NCBI RefSeq assembly: GCF_001633105.1
Contig: NZ_LUKZ01000012.1
Span: 319,638 to 383,637 of the forward strand
Source: Acidovorax sp. GW101-3H11
GTDB taxonomy: Bacteria > Pseudomonadota > Gammaproteobacteria > Burkholderiales > Burkholderiaceae_C
Direction: 5' to 3'
Length of the DNA stretch: 64,000 nucleotides
The notes under the pieces were generated by a model, which was not told the DNA's origin, made no database searches, and saw only the letters and a program-made list of their open reading frames with translations. The position numbers and the translations under genes were made by a program. Within the stretch, counting starts at the first letter, position 1. Each line of letters begins with the position of its first letter. Shown here in pieces: positions 9,536 to 18,524 of this stretch.

Positions 9536-9806
9536 AGAGCCTGTTCAAGGTCTTTTTGGAGTCGCACAAGTACCTTGCCGGGATGGGATGCTAGGCGCGG
9601 TGCGCAGCCGATAGCCCGTGCTATCGGCAAGCGCCGCAACGCCGCAGACCGCCCGGCAAGGCACTTGCCCGCAGGGTTGGAGTGAAATCGGGCGATTGGA
9701 CGCCCCGGCTGCTTGCACGGGCATGAGCCCATGCGGCACACCCGAAGCATCCACTCATCCCGATTGCACTCCAATGCGATCTCCAAAAAGACCTTGAACA
9801 GGCTCT
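9536..9806. mobile_element. MITE-like palindromic element, 271 bp
   Basis: The ends are a perfect 25-bp inverted repeat: 9536-9560 (starting AGAGCCTGTTCAAGG) and 9782-9806 (its exact complement), and the match continues about 6 bases inward with one gap. Inside is a second hairpin, CCGATAGC (9608-9615) with GCTATCGG (9620-9627). No open frame of credible length or transposase is present. No clear target-site duplication is seen. It occupies most of the gap 9396-9863 between two divergent genes; the remainder of that gap shows no feature. It looks like a non-autonomous transposon or a dispersed palindromic repeat. Confidence 0.75.
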
Positions 9807-9863
9807 AGGGGCGTTGCCACCGCATGCTGCAGCGCAGCGCGCGCACCGTTACAGTGCAGCCCC

Positions 9864-10763
9864 ATGACTCACAAACTCACACCCGGCACGGCCGTGCTGC
9901 TGGTGATTCCGCCCCTGCTGTGGGCTGGCAACGCCGTCACGGGGCGGCTGGTGCATGACCTGATTTCCCCCGCCGCTCTCAACTTCATCCGCTGGGTGCT
10001 GGCCTTTTTCATCCTGCTGCCGCTGGCCCACGGTGTGCTGCGCACAAACAGCCCGCTGTGGCCGCACTGGCGCCGCTATGCGCTGCTGGGGCTGCTGGGC
10101 ATTGGCCTGTACAACGCGCTGCAGTACATGGCGCTGCAGACGTCCACGCCCATCAACGCGACGCTGGTGGGTTCGAGCATGCCGGTGTGGATGCTGGCCG
10201 TGGGGGCGCTGTTTTTTGGCGCGGCCGTGACGCGGCGCCAGGTGGTGGGTGCGCTGCTGTCGGTGTGTGGCGTGCTGCTGGTGCTGAGCCGGGGCGAATG
10301 GGCGCAGCTGCTCGCGTTCCGCCTGGTGCCGGGCGATCTGTTCATGCTGCTGGCCACCATTTCGTGGGCGTTCTACAGCTGGCTGCTGGCGCGCACCAGC
10401 GAGCCGGGCAGCATCCGGGGCGACTGGGCGGCCTTCCTGATGGCGCAGATGGTGTTTGGCCTGGCCTGGTCGGGCAGTTTTGCCGGGGCCGAGTGGGCCA
10501 CCGGCCACACGCACACCACCTGGGGCTGGCCGCTGGTGGCCGCGCTGGCCTTCATTGCCGTGGGCCCTGCGGTGCTGGCCTACCGCTGCTGGGGTGTGGG
10601 CGTGCAGCGGGCGGGGCCTGCGGTGGCGGGCTTTTTTGTCAACCTCACGCCGCTGTTTGCGGGGCTGCTGTCGGCCGCATTTCTGGGCGAAACGCCCCAG
10701 GCGTTCCACGGCGTGGCGTTCGCGTTGATCGTGGGCGGGATTGTGGTGTCTTCGCGACGCTGA
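9864..10763 (+). CDS. EamA-family (DMT) membrane transporter
   Basis: Drug/metabolite transporter superfamily exporter with about ten hydrophobic segments in 299 residues, arranged as two EamA repeats (about 10-140 and 155-295). Small polar residues in helix 1 (PPLLWAGNAVTGRL) and the signature near the end of repeat 2 (NLTPLFAGLLSAAFLGE) are typical. No strong ribosome site is visible before the ATG. The substrate is unknown; relatives export amino acids or purines. Confidence 0.88.
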   Translation: MTHKLTPGTAVLLVIPPLLWAGNAVTGRLVHDLISPAALNFIRWVLAFFILLPLAHGVLRTNSPLWPHWRRYALLGLLGIGLYNALQYMALQTSTPINATLVGSSMPVWMLAVGALFFGAAVTRRQVVGALLSVCGVLLVLSRGEWAQLLAFRLVPGDLFMLLATISWAFYSWLLARTSEPGSIRGDWAAFLMAQMVFGLAWSGSFAGAEWATGHTHTTWGWPLVAALAFIAVGPAVLAYRCWGVGVQRAGPAVAGFFVNLTPLFAGLLSAAFLGETPQAFHGVAFALIVGGIVVSSRR

Positions 10764-10783
10764 GGCCTGTCGATTTATTGATA

Positions 10784-10837
10784 AAAATCGGCCTTACCGC
10801 GCGCCCATAATGCATTTGTAGCTATAAATAATATAGC
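10784..10837. repeat. Interspersed repeat, long form (copy A)
   Basis: The segment GGCCTTACCGC, 22 variable bases, then the 17-base core GCTATAAATAATATAGC (10821-10837). The same order occurs at 31564-31617 and 38092-38146. Here it is intergenic between the EamA gene and the GGDEF-EAL gene. Confidence 0.6.
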
Positions 10838-10871
10838 AATCACTGCACTCCATAGCCCCTCACCCTCCCCC

Positions 10872-13556
10872 TCAACTGGGCAGATCGATGTCTTCGGCGG
10901 TGGTGGTGACCGGCTCCAGCAGCGCCTCCAGCTCCGCCACGGGGACGGGCCGCCCCATCAGGTAGCCCTGGAAGTAGGTGCAGCCGTACTGGGCCAGCAG
11001 CTTCTTTTGCGCCTCGGTTTCCACGCCTTCGGCGATCACGTCCAGCTCCAGGTTGCGCGCCATGCCCAGGATGGTCTGCACGATCACGTCGTCGGTGTGC
11101 CGCACGCCCAGGTTGTGCACGAAGGACTGGTCGATCTTGAGCTGGTCCAGCGGCAGCCGCGTGAGGTAGGCCAGCGACGAGTAGCCGGTGCCGAAGTCGT
11201 CCACCGAGAAGCGCACGCCCTTGGTCTTGAGCGTGCCGATCTTGGCGATGGTGTCATCCACGTTGTCCAGCACCAGCGATTCGGTGAGTTCAAGCTTGAG
11301 CAGATGGGGGCGCGCGCCGGTTTCGCGCAGCACCTCGACCACCCGGGCCACAAAGTCACGCTGGCGGAACTGCCGCGCGCTCACGTTGACCGAGAGCTGC
11401 AGGTGCTGCAGGCGCGGATTGCCCTGCCAGGCGGCGAGCTGCTCGCAGGCGGTGCGCAGCACCCAGTGGCCCATGGGCACGATGAGTTCGCTTTCTTCCG
11501 CCACGCCGATGAAGGCCCCCGGCGCCACCAGGCCCCGCTCGGGGTGCTGCCAGCGGATCAGCCCCTCGGCGCCCACCATGCGGCCATCCAGGTGGAACTG
11601 CGGCTGGTAGTGCAGCACAAACTGCCGCGCCGTGAGCGCCGCCTGCAGGTCGGCTTCGAGCTGCGCGCGCAGGCTAATGCTGATCTGCATCTGCGGATCA
11701 AAAAAGCACAGCGCGTTGCGCCCCTGCGACTTGACCTGGTACATGGCGATGTCGGCCTGCTTGAGCAGATCGACCGACGACTGGATCGCGCCGCCCATCA
11801 GCGTGGCGCCGATGCTGGGCGTGCTGTGGTGGGCATGCCCCCCGAGCGTGTAGGGCACGTTGAGCTTGCGCAGGATTTTTTCGCCCACGCGGCGGACATG
11901 GGCGCCCGCCTCTTCGCTGCTGGCCGACAGGTCACTCAGCATCACCACAAACTCGTCGCCGCCCAGCCGGGCCACGGTGTCCTCGCGCCGCACGCAGGTC
12001 TTCAGGCGCTGGGCCACCTGGCGCAGCAGCATGTCGCCCACCTCGTGGCCCCGGGTGTCGTTCAGGGTCTTGAAGTGGTCCAGGTCGAGGAACAGCAGGG
12101 CCCCATACTGCCCGCTGCGCGCACTGGAGGCGATGGCCTGCTGCATGCGGTCCATGAGCAGGCGGCGGTTGGGCAGGTTGGTCAGTGGGTCGTAGAACGC
12201 CAGGTTCTCGATCTCGGCACTGGCGCGCCGCAGGGCCGTCACGTCGTGGTAGCTGATGACCAGGCCACCGTCGGGCGTGGGGCGCTCGGTGATCTGGATG
12301 GTGCGACCGTTGGAAAAAACCTGTTCATGAGGTTCGTTCTGCGGCTGCTTTTGCCGCAGCAGCCGCTGCTCCACCCAGCGCGCATGCTCTTCGTCGGCCA
12401 GCCGGGGGTGGTGGTGCTTGACGGTTTCCTCGATCACCGCACGAAAGGGCAGCCGGGGGGCGACGATGCCCCTCAGCCACGGGAAGATCACCTCGAACTG
12501 GCTGTTCCACTGCACCACGCAGTTGTTCTTGTCGAGCAGCAAGAAGCCGCTGACCATGGACTCCAGCGCCTGGTCGAGCGTGGCCTTGGACTGCGCAATG
12601 GCCACGCGGGCCTGCGAGAGGCGGTCCAGATAACGAAAAGCCAGCCCCCCCGCCGCCAGGATCATGGCCACAAACACCAGCGCGGTCAGCCCGATCGCGT
12701 CGCGCTGGTCACGCCAGCTGCTCAGTGCCTCGTGCAGCGGAATGCTCGCGGAGATCCGCAGGTCCTGGTACAGGATGGGACGGAAGACCACCAGGGCAGG
12801 AGCCCCCGTGAGGCGCGCCGGGGCCTTCCACTCCTGGCCCAGGTCGGCCAGCTCGGCCAGCGGCGGCGCCAGCGTGGGGGCGATGACCTCCTCGCGGCCC
12901 GGCACGCCCAGCAGCAGCTGCCCGCCAGCCCGCTCCAGCGTGACCTGCAGGCCGCTGATATCTACGCCCTGGAGCAGCACCGCGCTCAGCGCGCCCACCG
13001 GCAACTCGGCCACGGCGGCCACGCGCGTGTTGTCGGCCAGGCGCAGGTGGCGCGCGAAATACAGAACCCGTTCGGAGCTGGCAAAACTCACCACCGGGGC
13101 GCTGACCATCAGGGTGGACACCGACTGCTCCAGCACGGACTCCAGAAAGCCTGCCGGCAGTTGCACGGCCAGCGCGCCACCGGCCGGATCGGACGACGCC
13201 ATGGTCTTTCCCGTGGTGTCCAGCAGCGCCACATAGCGCACCATCAGGTTCTGCCGGGTGGAGCCGCGCAAACGCTGACTGGCCGATTCCGCATCGAGCC
13301 AGGGCGCGGTCATGTTCGACAGGTTGAGCAGCTCGTCCATGCTGGCCAGCAGCACGTCCACCGTCAGCAGCGAGCGGTTGAGCGCCGCCTCGGCCCCCGC
13401 CACAAAGCGGGTGGCCTGGGCCTCGCTGTCGTTGAGCGCCACCTTGCGGGCGTTCCAGGCCACAGCGGCTGCCACGATGGCCACGGCCACCACAAACACC
13501 ACAACCGCAGCCCCGACAAAGGCCTTGATGCGCAGTGGTGTGATGGGTTCTCTCAT
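10872..13556 (-). CDS. Membrane GGDEF-EAL cyclic-di-GMP protein with PAS domain
   Basis: Synthesises and/or degrades cyclic di-GMP. The 894-residue protein has a first membrane segment at about 12-34, a periplasmic region of about 250 residues, a second at about 285-305, a PAS-like region (about 320-435), a GGDEF domain with intact RLGGDEF and an RxxD inhibitory site (RRED) five residues before it, and an EAL domain. The EAL motif reads EGLIRW, keeping the ExLxR pattern, and DDFGTGYSS with KIDQSFV is intact, so both activities are possible. It starts 4 bases after a periplasmic binding protein gene and is surely co-transcribed, which suggests that protein feeds a signal to the periplasmic region. 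Confidence 0.92.
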   Translation of the reverse strand: MREPITPLRIKAFVGAAVVVFVVAVAIVAAAVAWNARKVALNDSEAQATRFVAGAEAALNRSLLTVDVLLASMDELLNLSNMTAPWLDAESASQRLRGSTRQNLMVRYVALLDTTGKTMASSDPAGGALAVQLPAGFLESVLEQSVSTLMVSAPVVSFASSERVLYFARHLRLADNTRVAAVAELPVGALSAVLLQGVDISGLQVTLERAGGQLLLGVPGREEVIAPTLAPPLAELADLGQEWKAPARLTGAPALVVFRPILYQDLRISASIPLHEALSSWRDQRDAIGLTALVFVAMILAAGGLAFRYLDRLSQARVAIAQSKATLDQALESMVSGFLLLDKNNCVVQWNSQFEVIFPWLRGIVAPRLPFRAVIEETVKHHHPRLADEEHARWVEQRLLRQKQPQNEPHEQVFSNGRTIQITERPTPDGGLVISYHDVTALRRASAEIENLAFYDPLTNLPNRRLLMDRMQQAIASSARSGQYGALLFLDLDHFKTLNDTRGHEVGDMLLRQVAQRLKTCVRREDTVARLGGDEFVVMLSDLSASSEEAGAHVRRVGEKILRKLNVPYTLGGHAHHSTPSIGATLMGGAIQSSVDLLKQADIAMYQVKSQGRNALCFFDPQMQISISLRAQLEADLQAALTARQFVLHYQPQFHLDGRMVGAEGLIRWQHPERGLVAPGAFIGVAEESELIVPMGHWVLRTACEQLAAWQGNPRLQHLQLSVNVSARQFRQRDFVARVVEVLRETGARPHLLKLELTESLVLDNVDDTIAKIGTLKTKGVRFSVDDFGTGYSSLAYLTRLPLDQLKIDQSFVHNLGVRHTDDVIVQTILGMARNLELDVIAEGVETEAQKKLLAQYGCTYFQGYLMGRPVPVAELEALLEPVTTTAEDIDLPS

Positions 13557-13560
13557 TGAT

Positions 13561-14661
13561 TTATTTGACAGGCGCGGCCAGCAAGCCACGCGCGGGGCCA
13601 ATCGTCTGGTTCCAGGCCTGGGCACAGCGCGCGCCGCAGCGCTGCACCCAGCGCGGCAGCACGGTGGAGGCCAGGATCTCCTGGCGGCTGCGCTCATCCT
13701 GAGGCGAAGCAGGCACCACCACCATCGCACCCTTGGTGCCGCCGGTGCAGGTGGGCGCGCCCCGGTTGCAGGCCAGGCCTTCGGCGGTTTCGCGCTCGGA
13801 CTCGGCCCAGATGGCGGACTCCAGCCGGGGCAGCTCGCGCTTGAGCAATTCGCGCAGGTCGGCGGGCAGGCCCGCCCAGGCCGCCTGGTTGGCGCCAAAG
13901 ATGGCCAGGCCCCAGGTCACGGGCAGGGTGTGCACATGGGAAGTGAGTGTGGGCAGGCCCAGCATGTTGCCCGACATGGTGCCCGTGATAGCGCATTCGG
14001 TATTGCCCGCCGTCAGGCTGGGCACGATCTGCGAGAAACTGGTCAGCACCGGCACACCGCCCAGTGCGCCCACAAAGTCGGCCTGCGTGGAGGACGAAAC
14101 CCGAACGCGGCGCCCCGACAAATCAGACAGCGTACGCAGCGGCTTCTTGCAGAACACCACCTGGGCTGGGTAGACATAGATCGCCAGCGCCTCCACCCCA
14201 TGCTGCTCGCGCAAGGCCTTTTCCAGGTAGGGGCGAAAGGCACCCAGGGTGGCCTTGAGGGTGGTGATGTCGGGGTTCAGGCCCGCCAGGTCGGGGGCGG
14301 TGTACTCGGGGTACTGCGAGGTGAATGAACTCATCAGCGTGGTGCCAAACGGCACCACGCCCAGTTGCAACAGGCGCAGCATTTCGTTGCCGGGCACCCC
14401 CGCCCGGTCAAACGGCACGATCTCTGCCTGGAACCTGCCACCACTGAGGCGGGACAGCTCTTTGCTCCAGAAGGGTTCCTCCTGGCGCGTGTACTGGTTC
14501 ACACCCGCCAGCCCACCCACCACCCGCAGCTTGTACGGCGCAGCAGCGCTGCTGCCAGGGGGATCGGCCGCATGCACCCCGCCCCATGCAACCAGCGCTG
14601 CACACAAGAGCAGTGCCTGGCGGCGAAGGTGGGAGGTCAAGGTGCGGGGGGTGGTGAACAT
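13561..14661 (-). CDS. TRAP-type (DctP-like) periplasmic binding protein
   Basis: A 366-residue secreted solute-binding protein. Residues 1-30 form a Sec signal peptide (RRQALLLCAALVAWGGVHA). The DctP fold is indicated by GNEMLRLLQLGVVPFG, the conserved SDLSGRRVRV segment, and TAGNTECAITGTMSG. The start is at MFTTPRT because the signal peptide begins there. There are no DctQ or DctM membrane genes nearby; the next gene, 4 bases downstream, is a GGDEF-EAL sensor. I infer a sensing rather than a transport role. The ligand is unknown. Confidence 0.85.
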   Translation of the reverse strand: MFTTPRTLTSHLRRQALLLCAALVAWGGVHAADPPGSSAAAPYKLRVVGGLAGVNQYTRQEEPFWSKELSRLSGGRFQAEIVPFDRAGVPGNEMLRLLQLGVVPFGTTLMSSFTSQYPEYTAPDLAGLNPDITTLKATLGAFRPYLEKALREQHGVEALAIYVYPAQVVFCKKPLRTLSDLSGRRVRVSSSTQADFVGALGGVPVLTSFSQIVPSLTAGNTECAITGTMSGNMLGLPTLTSHVHTLPVTWGLAIFGANQAAWAGLPADLRELLKRELPRLESAIWAESERETAEGLACNRGAPTCTGGTKGAMVVVPASPQDERSRQEILASTVLPRWVQRCGARCAQAWNQTIGPARGLLAAPVK

Positions 14662-14809
14662 GGCAAACAATGGCGAGCAGTATTCCACCAATTTTTCAGC
14701 CCCCAAGGCAAATTGTCGGCAAAACGCCACGCGTGAGCCTTTGAGAGAACTGGTGCGTGGCATGGGGCCTGGTAGCTGCAGCAACCCTGTCACTCGCCGC
14801 CCTGTGCCG

Positions 14810-15649
14810 TCAGAAGGTGCCCGGGTAGGCGCCACCATCGGCCAGCACGTTCTGGCCGGTCATGTAGCCCGCCTGCTGGCTGCACAAGAAGGCGCAGATC
14901 GCCCCAAACTCTTCGGCCGTGCCATAACGGCCCGCCGGAATCTGCGCCTGCTGGACGGCACGCACATCCTCCACGCTTTTGCCCGCCTTGCCTGCAGCCG
15001 CCGTCACGGTGGCCGCCAGGCGGTCGGTGTCGAACTTGCCAGGCAGCAGGTTGTTGATCGTCACGCCCCGCGCCGCGATCTTGCTGCGCGACACGCCCGC
15101 CACAAACCCTGTGAGGCCACTGCGCGCGCCGTTGGACAGGCCCAGGATGTCGATGGGCGCCTTCACCGCACTCGACGTGATGTTGACGATGCGGCCAAAG
15201 CCCCGCACGGCCATCCCATCCACCGTGGCCTGGATGAGTTCGATGGGCGTGAGCATGTTGGCATCCACTGCCTTGATCCAGGCATCGCGGTTCCAGTCGC
15301 GGAAGTCACCGGTGGGTGGCCCCCCGGCATTGGTCACCACCATGTCGAAATCCCGCCCCGGGCCCCCCGCCACGGAGAACACGGCCTCGCGCCCGACAGG
15401 GGTCGTGATGTCTGCTGCCACGGCCAGCACTTTGGGCGTCTGAATTTCAGACTCCTTGAGCCCCTTTGCGCGCGCCTGGCTTGCGCATTCAGCTATCAAA
15501 CGGGTAGCAGCCTGATCGAGTGCCTCGGCATTGCGGGCGTTGATGACCACATGGACGCCCTCGCGCACCAGCGCCAGCGCACAGCCATAGCCCAGCCCCT
15601 TGCTGGCGCCACACACCAGCGCCCATTTGCCTGCGATACCCAAATCCAT
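14810..15649 (-). CDS. SDR-family protein lacking the YxxxK motif
   Basis: Short-chain dehydrogenase fold, 279 residues. The cofactor motif GASKGLGYG is at residues 14-22, and NAG (TNAGGPP) and the catalytic-serine strand (VNITSSA) are present. Where the Tyr-x3-Lys pair should lie the protein reads LGLSNGARSGL, with neither Tyr nor Lys. A group of bacterial SDR-like proteins with LSNxxR here is known to me, often annotated as 3-oxoacyl-ACP reductases, but the chemistry is unclear. GGAG precedes the ATG. A 17-base repeat copy (15492-15508) is embedded in the frame near residue 50. Confidence 0.85.
   Translation of the reverse strand: MDLGIAGKWALVCGASKGLGYGCALALVREGVHVVINARNAEALDQAATRLIAECASQARAKGLKESEIQTPKVLAVAADITTPVGREAVFSVAGGPGRDFDMVVTNAGGPPTGDFRDWNRDAWIKAVDANMLTPIELIQATVDGMAVRGFGRIVNITSSAVKAPIDILGLSNGARSGLTGFVAGVSRSKIAARGVTINNLLPGKFDTDRLAATVTAAAGKAGKSVEDVRAVQQAQIPAGRYGTAEEFGAICAFLCSQQAGYMTGQNVLADGGAYPGTF
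15492..15508. repeat. 17-base motif, copy in SDR gene
   Basis: GCTATCAAACGGGTAGC, same length and ends as the other copies; read through in frame. Confidence 0.45.
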
Positions 15650-15713
15650 AACAATCTCCGGTTACGGTGCTGCACCCCGCAGCCCTGGCAAATCATAAGT
15701 GGAGAGTTGCAAG

Positions 15714-16331
15714 ATGAAATGGCTGCACCGTGACGCACTGGCCACTTGGTTGGCTGGGGCCGCACTGGCCCTGGTGGCGGGCGCCGCGCCTGCCCAGGAA
15801 GCTGCCGTGGTCAAACGCGCCACGCAGCTGCGCGACAGCCCCGCGGACAACGGTGCCAGCGTGGCCCCGCTGGAGGCCAACACGGTCGTGACACGCAGCA
15901 GCGAGCGCAAGGGCCCCTGGACCAAGGTGAGCACTCCCCAGGGCGCCACGGGCTGGGTGCACATGTTCGACCTGGGGCCCCAATCGGGCGCGGCTGCAGC
16001 CAGCAACAACACAGCCACCGGCGGCCTGCGGGGGCTGGGCGGCCTGTTCGGCGGCAACAGCGGCATAACCACTACAGCAACCTCCACAGTGGGCATTCGC
16101 GGCCTGGACGCTGAAGACATTGCCAAGGCACAACCCAACCCGGCCGCTGTGGGCAGGGTTGAAGGCATGCGGGTGAACGCCGACCAGGCACGCCAGTTCG
16201 CCAGCTCCGCGTCGCTGCAGGCGCGGGACGTGCCCGCCATGGCGCAGCCCGCCCTGCCGTCCGGGGGGACCGGCAGCCGCTCCGGCGGCAGTTCCGGCAA
16301 CCCTTCGGACCCCAACTACAGCCCGAACTGA
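15714..16331 (+). CDS. Secreted SH3-like domain protein
   Basis: A 205-residue exported protein with signal peptide (about 1-26, ending APAQ) and one bacterial SH3 domain (about 30-95: ATQLRDSPADNG, GPWTKVSTPQGATGWVHMFDL). The rest is low-complexity Gly/Ser/Ala. The ATG at 15714 follows GGAG by nine bases; a GTG at 15699 is in frame but less likely. It ends 10 bases before an M48 protease start and shares its operon, so it may bind cell-wall material or the protease. Confidence 0.8.
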   Translation: MKWLHRDALATWLAGAALALVAGAAPAQEAAVVKRATQLRDSPADNGASVAPLEANTVVTRSSERKGPWTKVSTPQGATGWVHMFDLGPQSGAAAASNNTATGGLRGLGGLFGGNSGITTTATSTVGIRGLDAEDIAKAQPNPAAVGRVEGMRVNADQARQFASSASLQARDVPAMAQPALPSGGTGSRSGGSSGNPSDPNYSPN

Positions 16332-16341
16332 GGAGATGAAC

Positions 16342-17334
16342 ATGCACCGGAATTTCGGCTGGAAACGTTGTGCAGGGGTGGCCGCCCTGCTGACTGCCCT
16401 GGCGGCGGTCCCCCTGGCGGCCCACAGCCAGAACGTCATGAACAACCTGCTGAACTCCCTGGGCGGCGGACTGGGCTCAGCCATCACGGGCGGCAAGGCC
16501 GCACCGGCCGCGCAAGGGGACGATCTGATCAGCCTGCTGACCCAGTCGCTGAACAACATCGACGAGCCCAAGGAGATCGAGATCGGCCGCCAGTTGGCCG
16601 CCCTGCTGCTGGGCGCCAAGCCTGCCCACCCGGACATGGCGCTGCAACGCTACGTGAACCGCCTGGGCCGCTGGATCAGCCTGCAATCGCCCCGCCCCGG
16701 GCTGCCCTGGACCTTTGTGGTGCTGGATGATGCCGGGTACAACGCCTTCGCAGCACCCGGCGGTTATGTGTTTGTGACCAAGGGCCTCATCGACCGCTGC
16801 GCCGACGAGTCCGAGCTCGCGGGCATCCTGGCGCACGAGATCACACACGTGACCGCCAAGCACCACCTGCAGGCCATCCGGCAGAGCGCCATGGCAGGTG
16901 TGGGCACCCAGCTGCTGGCCTCGCAGATCCGCACCAGCAACGTGGCGGGCCAGCTTGTCAAAGACCAGCTGCTGTCGCTGTTCCGCACGGTCTACACCAA
17001 AGGGCTGAGCCAGTCCGACGAGTTCGAAGCCGATCGCAGCGGTGTGGCCATGGCGGCCAAGGCCGGGTTCGACCCGTACGGGCTGGTGTCGGTGCTGCAG
17101 CAGCTGCGCACCGTCACACCAGACAACCCGATGTTCACGCTGACCATGTCCACCCACCCTGCCGCCCAGGCCCGCCTGGACTACCTGGAGCAATCCATGG
17201 GCCGACAGCTTGATGGGCTGGGGGGCTCCCGGGCGACGATTGCGCAGCGCCTGGGCGGTGGTGGTGGAGGCGGTGCACCAGCCGCCCCCGCACCTGCCAA
17301 CCGGCCGGCGCCCGCAACAAAAAAGGCGGGTTGA
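16342..17334 (+). CDS. M48-family periplasmic metalloprotease
   Basis: Zinc endopeptidase of the LoiP/BepA group, 330 residues, exported by a signal peptide (about 1-29). The zinc site HEITH lies at H165-H169 and the third ligand region is QSDEFEADR. The C-terminus is a Gly/Pro/Ala tail. AGGAG directly abuts an ATG at 16336 but sits six bases before the ATG at 16342, so I prefer the latter. Members degrade misassembled outer-membrane proteins. Pairing with the upstream SH3 protein suggests an envelope quality-control unit. Confidence 0.9.
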   Translation: MHRNFGWKRCAGVAALLTALAAVPLAAHSQNVMNNLLNSLGGGLGSAITGGKAAPAAQGDDLISLLTQSLNNIDEPKEIEIGRQLAALLLGAKPAHPDMALQRYVNRLGRWISLQSPRPGLPWTFVVLDDAGYNAFAAPGGYVFVTKGLIDRCADESELAGILAHEITHVTAKHHLQAIRQSAMAGVGTQLLASQIRTSNVAGQLVKDQLLSLFRTVYTKGLSQSDEFEADRSGVAMAAKAGFDPYGLVSVLQQLRTVTPDNPMFTLTMSTHPAAQARLDYLEQSMGRQLDGLGGSRATIAQRLGGGGGGGAPAAPAPANRPAPATKKAG

Positions 17335-17376
17335 GGAGGCGCCAGTACCCTGCTGCCAGGGTGCGGCGGCCTCGCT

Positions 17377-18261
17377 TCAAGCCCCCGGGCGGCGCGCCAG
17401 GCGGGTGAACACAAAGATCCCCGCCACCACCAGCGCCGTGCCCGCCGCCACCCAAACGGTGAAGGGCTCGCCCAGAATCCACACCCCCATCAAGATGGTG
17501 GACAGCGGCCCCACCATGCCCGCCTGGGCGGCCATGCCCGCACCAATGCGTTCGATGGCCATCATCACCATCAACACCGGCGCGGCCGTGCACAACGTGG
17601 CGTTGAGGACAGACAGCCAGATCACCTCTGGCGCCACCACGGCAGCTTCCAGGGGCCGCAGCACCACAAACTGCACCAGGCAGCACAGACAGGCCACAGT
17701 GGTTGCCAGCCCCACCAGGCGCAGGGAGCCGAGGCGTTGCACCATCTCGCCGCTGTAGACCAGATAGATGGCGTAACTCACGGCGCTCAGAAACACCAGC
17801 AGCGCCCCCCAGGCCACGTTGGGGCCCTGCAGATTGGCCTCATGGCCAAACACCAGCACCACGCCGCAGTAGCTGACCAGCATGCCTGCAGCCTGCGCCC
17901 AGCGGATGCCACGGCCATACAGCAACCAGCCCAGCAGCACGACCAGCGTGGGGTTGAGGTACAGGATGAGCCGCTCCAGGCTGGCGCTGATGTAGGCCAG
18001 CCCGGCAAAGTCCAGAAAGCTCGCCAGGTAGTAGCCCGTGACCCCGAGGCCCAGCACGCCCAGCCAGTCCTTGCGGCTCAGGGGCGGCTTGCCCCGGCTG
18101 GCCCACCAGGCCATCACGGCGAAGATGGGCAGCGCAAACAGCATGCGGTACATGATGAGCGTGACCGCGTCCACGCCGTGGCGGTACGCCAGCTTGACGA
18201 TGATGGCCTTGCCACTGAACGCGATGGAGCCCGCCAGCGCCAGCAGCAGGCCCGACGCCAT
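17377..18261 (-). CDS. EamA-family (DMT) membrane transporter
   Basis: Ten-helix exporter-like protein of 294 residues from MASGLLLALAG. The frame continues 35 codons upstream to a GTG at 18366, but that stretch is Ser/Pro/Thr-rich and unlike the family, so the inner ATG is preferred. The two EamA repeats end near residue 140 and 280 (ILGEPFTVWVAAG). It is unrelated in sequence detail to the EamA protein at 9864. The substrate is unknown. Confidence 0.85.
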   Translation of the reverse strand: MASGLLLALAGSIAFSGKAIIVKLAYRHGVDAVTLIMYRMLFALPIFAVMAWWASRGKPPLSRKDWLGVLGLGVTGYYLASFLDFAGLAYISASLERLILYLNPTLVVLLGWLLYGRGIRWAQAAGMLVSYCGVVLVFGHEANLQGPNVAWGALLVFLSAVSYAIYLVYSGEMVQRLGSLRLVGLATTVACLCCLVQFVVLRPLEAAVVAPEVIWLSVLNATLCTAAPVLMVMMAIERIGAGMAAQAGMVGPLSTILMGVWILGEPFTVWVAAGTALVVAGIFVFTRLARRPGA

Positions 18262-18524
18262 GTGCGCCTTGGCAGTAAGTGCTGGGGTGGGGTGCTGCGG
18301 GGATGGAGAGGGGGCTGACGACACGGGGCCTCGATTTTTGTCAGAACAAGCGCGGGCGGAACACACTGCTCACACGCTGATCGCGAGCCGTCGAGTGTGA
18401 CAGGCATCCCCCACCGGCGCCATCGAAGCTCTGTGTGGGCACCCCCTTCATCAACGATGGCCAGAAGTGACGCAGGCCCCACACCGCACCATCTCACCAC
18501 CACCCCATCGCGCGGTTGGACGGC

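Noticed and set aside
7582-9786. A single 734-codon minus-strand frame suggesting a fusion protein
   Set aside because: Only its last 277 codons make a protein family (Nudix). The upper part is an off-frame reading of the quinone oxidoreductase and of the MITE-like element.
9536-9806. Complete insertion sequence
   Set aside because: Too short for a transposase and without a coding frame; treated as a non-autonomous element.
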